Assembly: GCA_964625865.1 (NCBI GenBank)
Contig: CAZVEV010000001.1
Location: forward strand, 1-64,000
DNA from: CAZVEV01 sp964625865
GTDB taxonomy: Bacteria; Planctomycetota; Phycisphaerae; SM23-33
DNA: 64,000 bases
Reading direction: 5' to 3'
The notes beneath the pieces were generated by a model. That model made no database searches. It worked only from the letters and a program-made list of their open reading frames with translations, and had not been told where the DNA came from. Within the stretch, counting starts at the first letter, position 1; every line of letters starts with the position of its first letter. The position numbers were made by a program, and so were the translations under genes. This document shows positions 63,560-64,000 of this stretch, one piece after another.

Positions 63560-64000
63560 ATGGCAGATCGAAGGTATTCCCGAAGGGAGTTCTGTGCAGC
63601 CGGGGGGGCGGTAGTCGTGGGGGCCAACGCGCTGGCCAGGACGCCGACGCCCGAGGCCAATGCATTCGCGCTGAACTACATTCTCGGCTCGTCGATGTAC
63701 GGCGGGCTCAAACTCGCCGATATCGCGGGCGAGGTCCGCAAGACGGGGGCCGAGTACATCGACATCTGGCCGAAGAAGCACGGCACGCAGCGCGAGCAGA
63801 TGGAGACGATGGGTCACGAGGCCGTCGCGGCTCTGCTCAAGAAGCACAAGGTCAAGCTGGGCATCCTGACGCATTACGACCTGGGGCCGTACAGGCTACA
63901 CCAGGACATGCCCACGGCGGCCAAGTTCGGCGCGAAGATGCTGATCTCGGCCGGCATGCCGAAGACGAAGGCCGCCGTCAAGCCGTTCTTCGAGAAGATC
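63560..64000 (+). CDS. Sugar-phosphate isomerase/epimerase-type TIM-barrel protein, partial
   Basis: The first 147 residues are seen; the gene runs off the right edge. ATG 63560 follows AAGGAAG. The leader MADRRYSRREFCAAGGAVVV contains RREF, a twin-arginine-like motif. The rest (FALNYILGSSMYGGLKL, YIDIWPKKHGTQREQ, VKLGILTHYDLGPYRLH) fits the AP-endonuclease-2/xylose-isomerase-like barrel family common near sugar-use genes. Metal ligands would lie mostly beyond the edge. It points away from the CE15 gene, with 137 nt between the starts. Confidence 0.85.
   Translation, partial: MADRRYSRREFCAAGGAVVVGANALARTPTPEANAFALNYILGSSMYGGLKLADIAGEVRKTGAEYIDIWPKKHGTQREQMETMGHEAVAALLKKHKVKLGILTHYDLGPYRLHQDMPTAAKFGAKMLISAGMPKTKAAVKPFFEKI

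Overview
The window is about 64 kb of GC-rich DNA. It most resembles a member of the Planctomycetota, class Phycisphaerae. This is inferred from the gene content: many large exported PQQ-type propeller proteins, Gfo/Idh/MocA and sulfatase genes, DUF6807 and ThuA proteins, prepilin-like proteins, and a Lys/Ala/Pro-rich histone-like protein. No 16S gene is present to confirm it. One run of ten N at 62054-62063 marks an assembly gap, so this is probably a metagenome or draft contig.

Region 1 (1-22460, all on the minus strand) is the most unusual part. It holds five consecutive, clearly paralogous genes of 1080-1291 codons. Each encodes a signal peptide, a class I SAM-methyltransferase-like domain and two BamB/PQQ-like beta-propeller halves. 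They are followed by a Gfo/Idh/MocA oxidoreductase, a sixth relative with its domains in a different order, and a gene start whose product looks like the tail of a GH5 glycosidase. The paralogs carry in-frame 7-nt tandem repeats at the same inter-propeller linker, and two of them carry extra sugar-binding-type modules. I see no description of a function for this array in the sequence. A role in binding or modifying polysaccharide at the cell surface is an inference.

Region 2 (22.8-36 kb) holds assorted exported and accessory genes: a peptidase-MA-like protein, a small membrane protein, a sulfatase remnant, an alpha/alpha-toroid-like protein, a DUF4143 ATPase, MltA, a short PQQ propeller, a GH53 galactanase, a sialate O-acetylesterase-type esterase, a frameshifted ModA-like binding protein and a histone-H1-like protein with two winged-helix-like repeats.

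Region 3 (36-55.9 kb) is mostly housekeeping: NAD kinase, a UDP-sugar pyrophosphorylase, two nearly identical pseudopilins with strong sigma70-type signals and terminators, phoH-pgpH-ybeY, comF with a HEAT-like membrane protein, fumC, ThuA, an ACT-malic enzyme, trpBA and accA.

Region 4 (56-64 kb) returns to carbohydrate-type genes: a sulfatase, a DUF481 outer-membrane protein, a Gly/Tyr-rich lipoprotein, DUF6807, a URO-D family protein, a CE15 glucuronoyl esterase and the start of a sugar-phosphate isomerase-type TIM barrel.

The gaps between genes are unusually rich in short palindromes. At least seven families recur in the window, some inside coding sequence and one as inverted copies exactly filling the phoH-pgpH gap. 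I found no tRNA, rRNA, CRISPR array, transposase or integrase.
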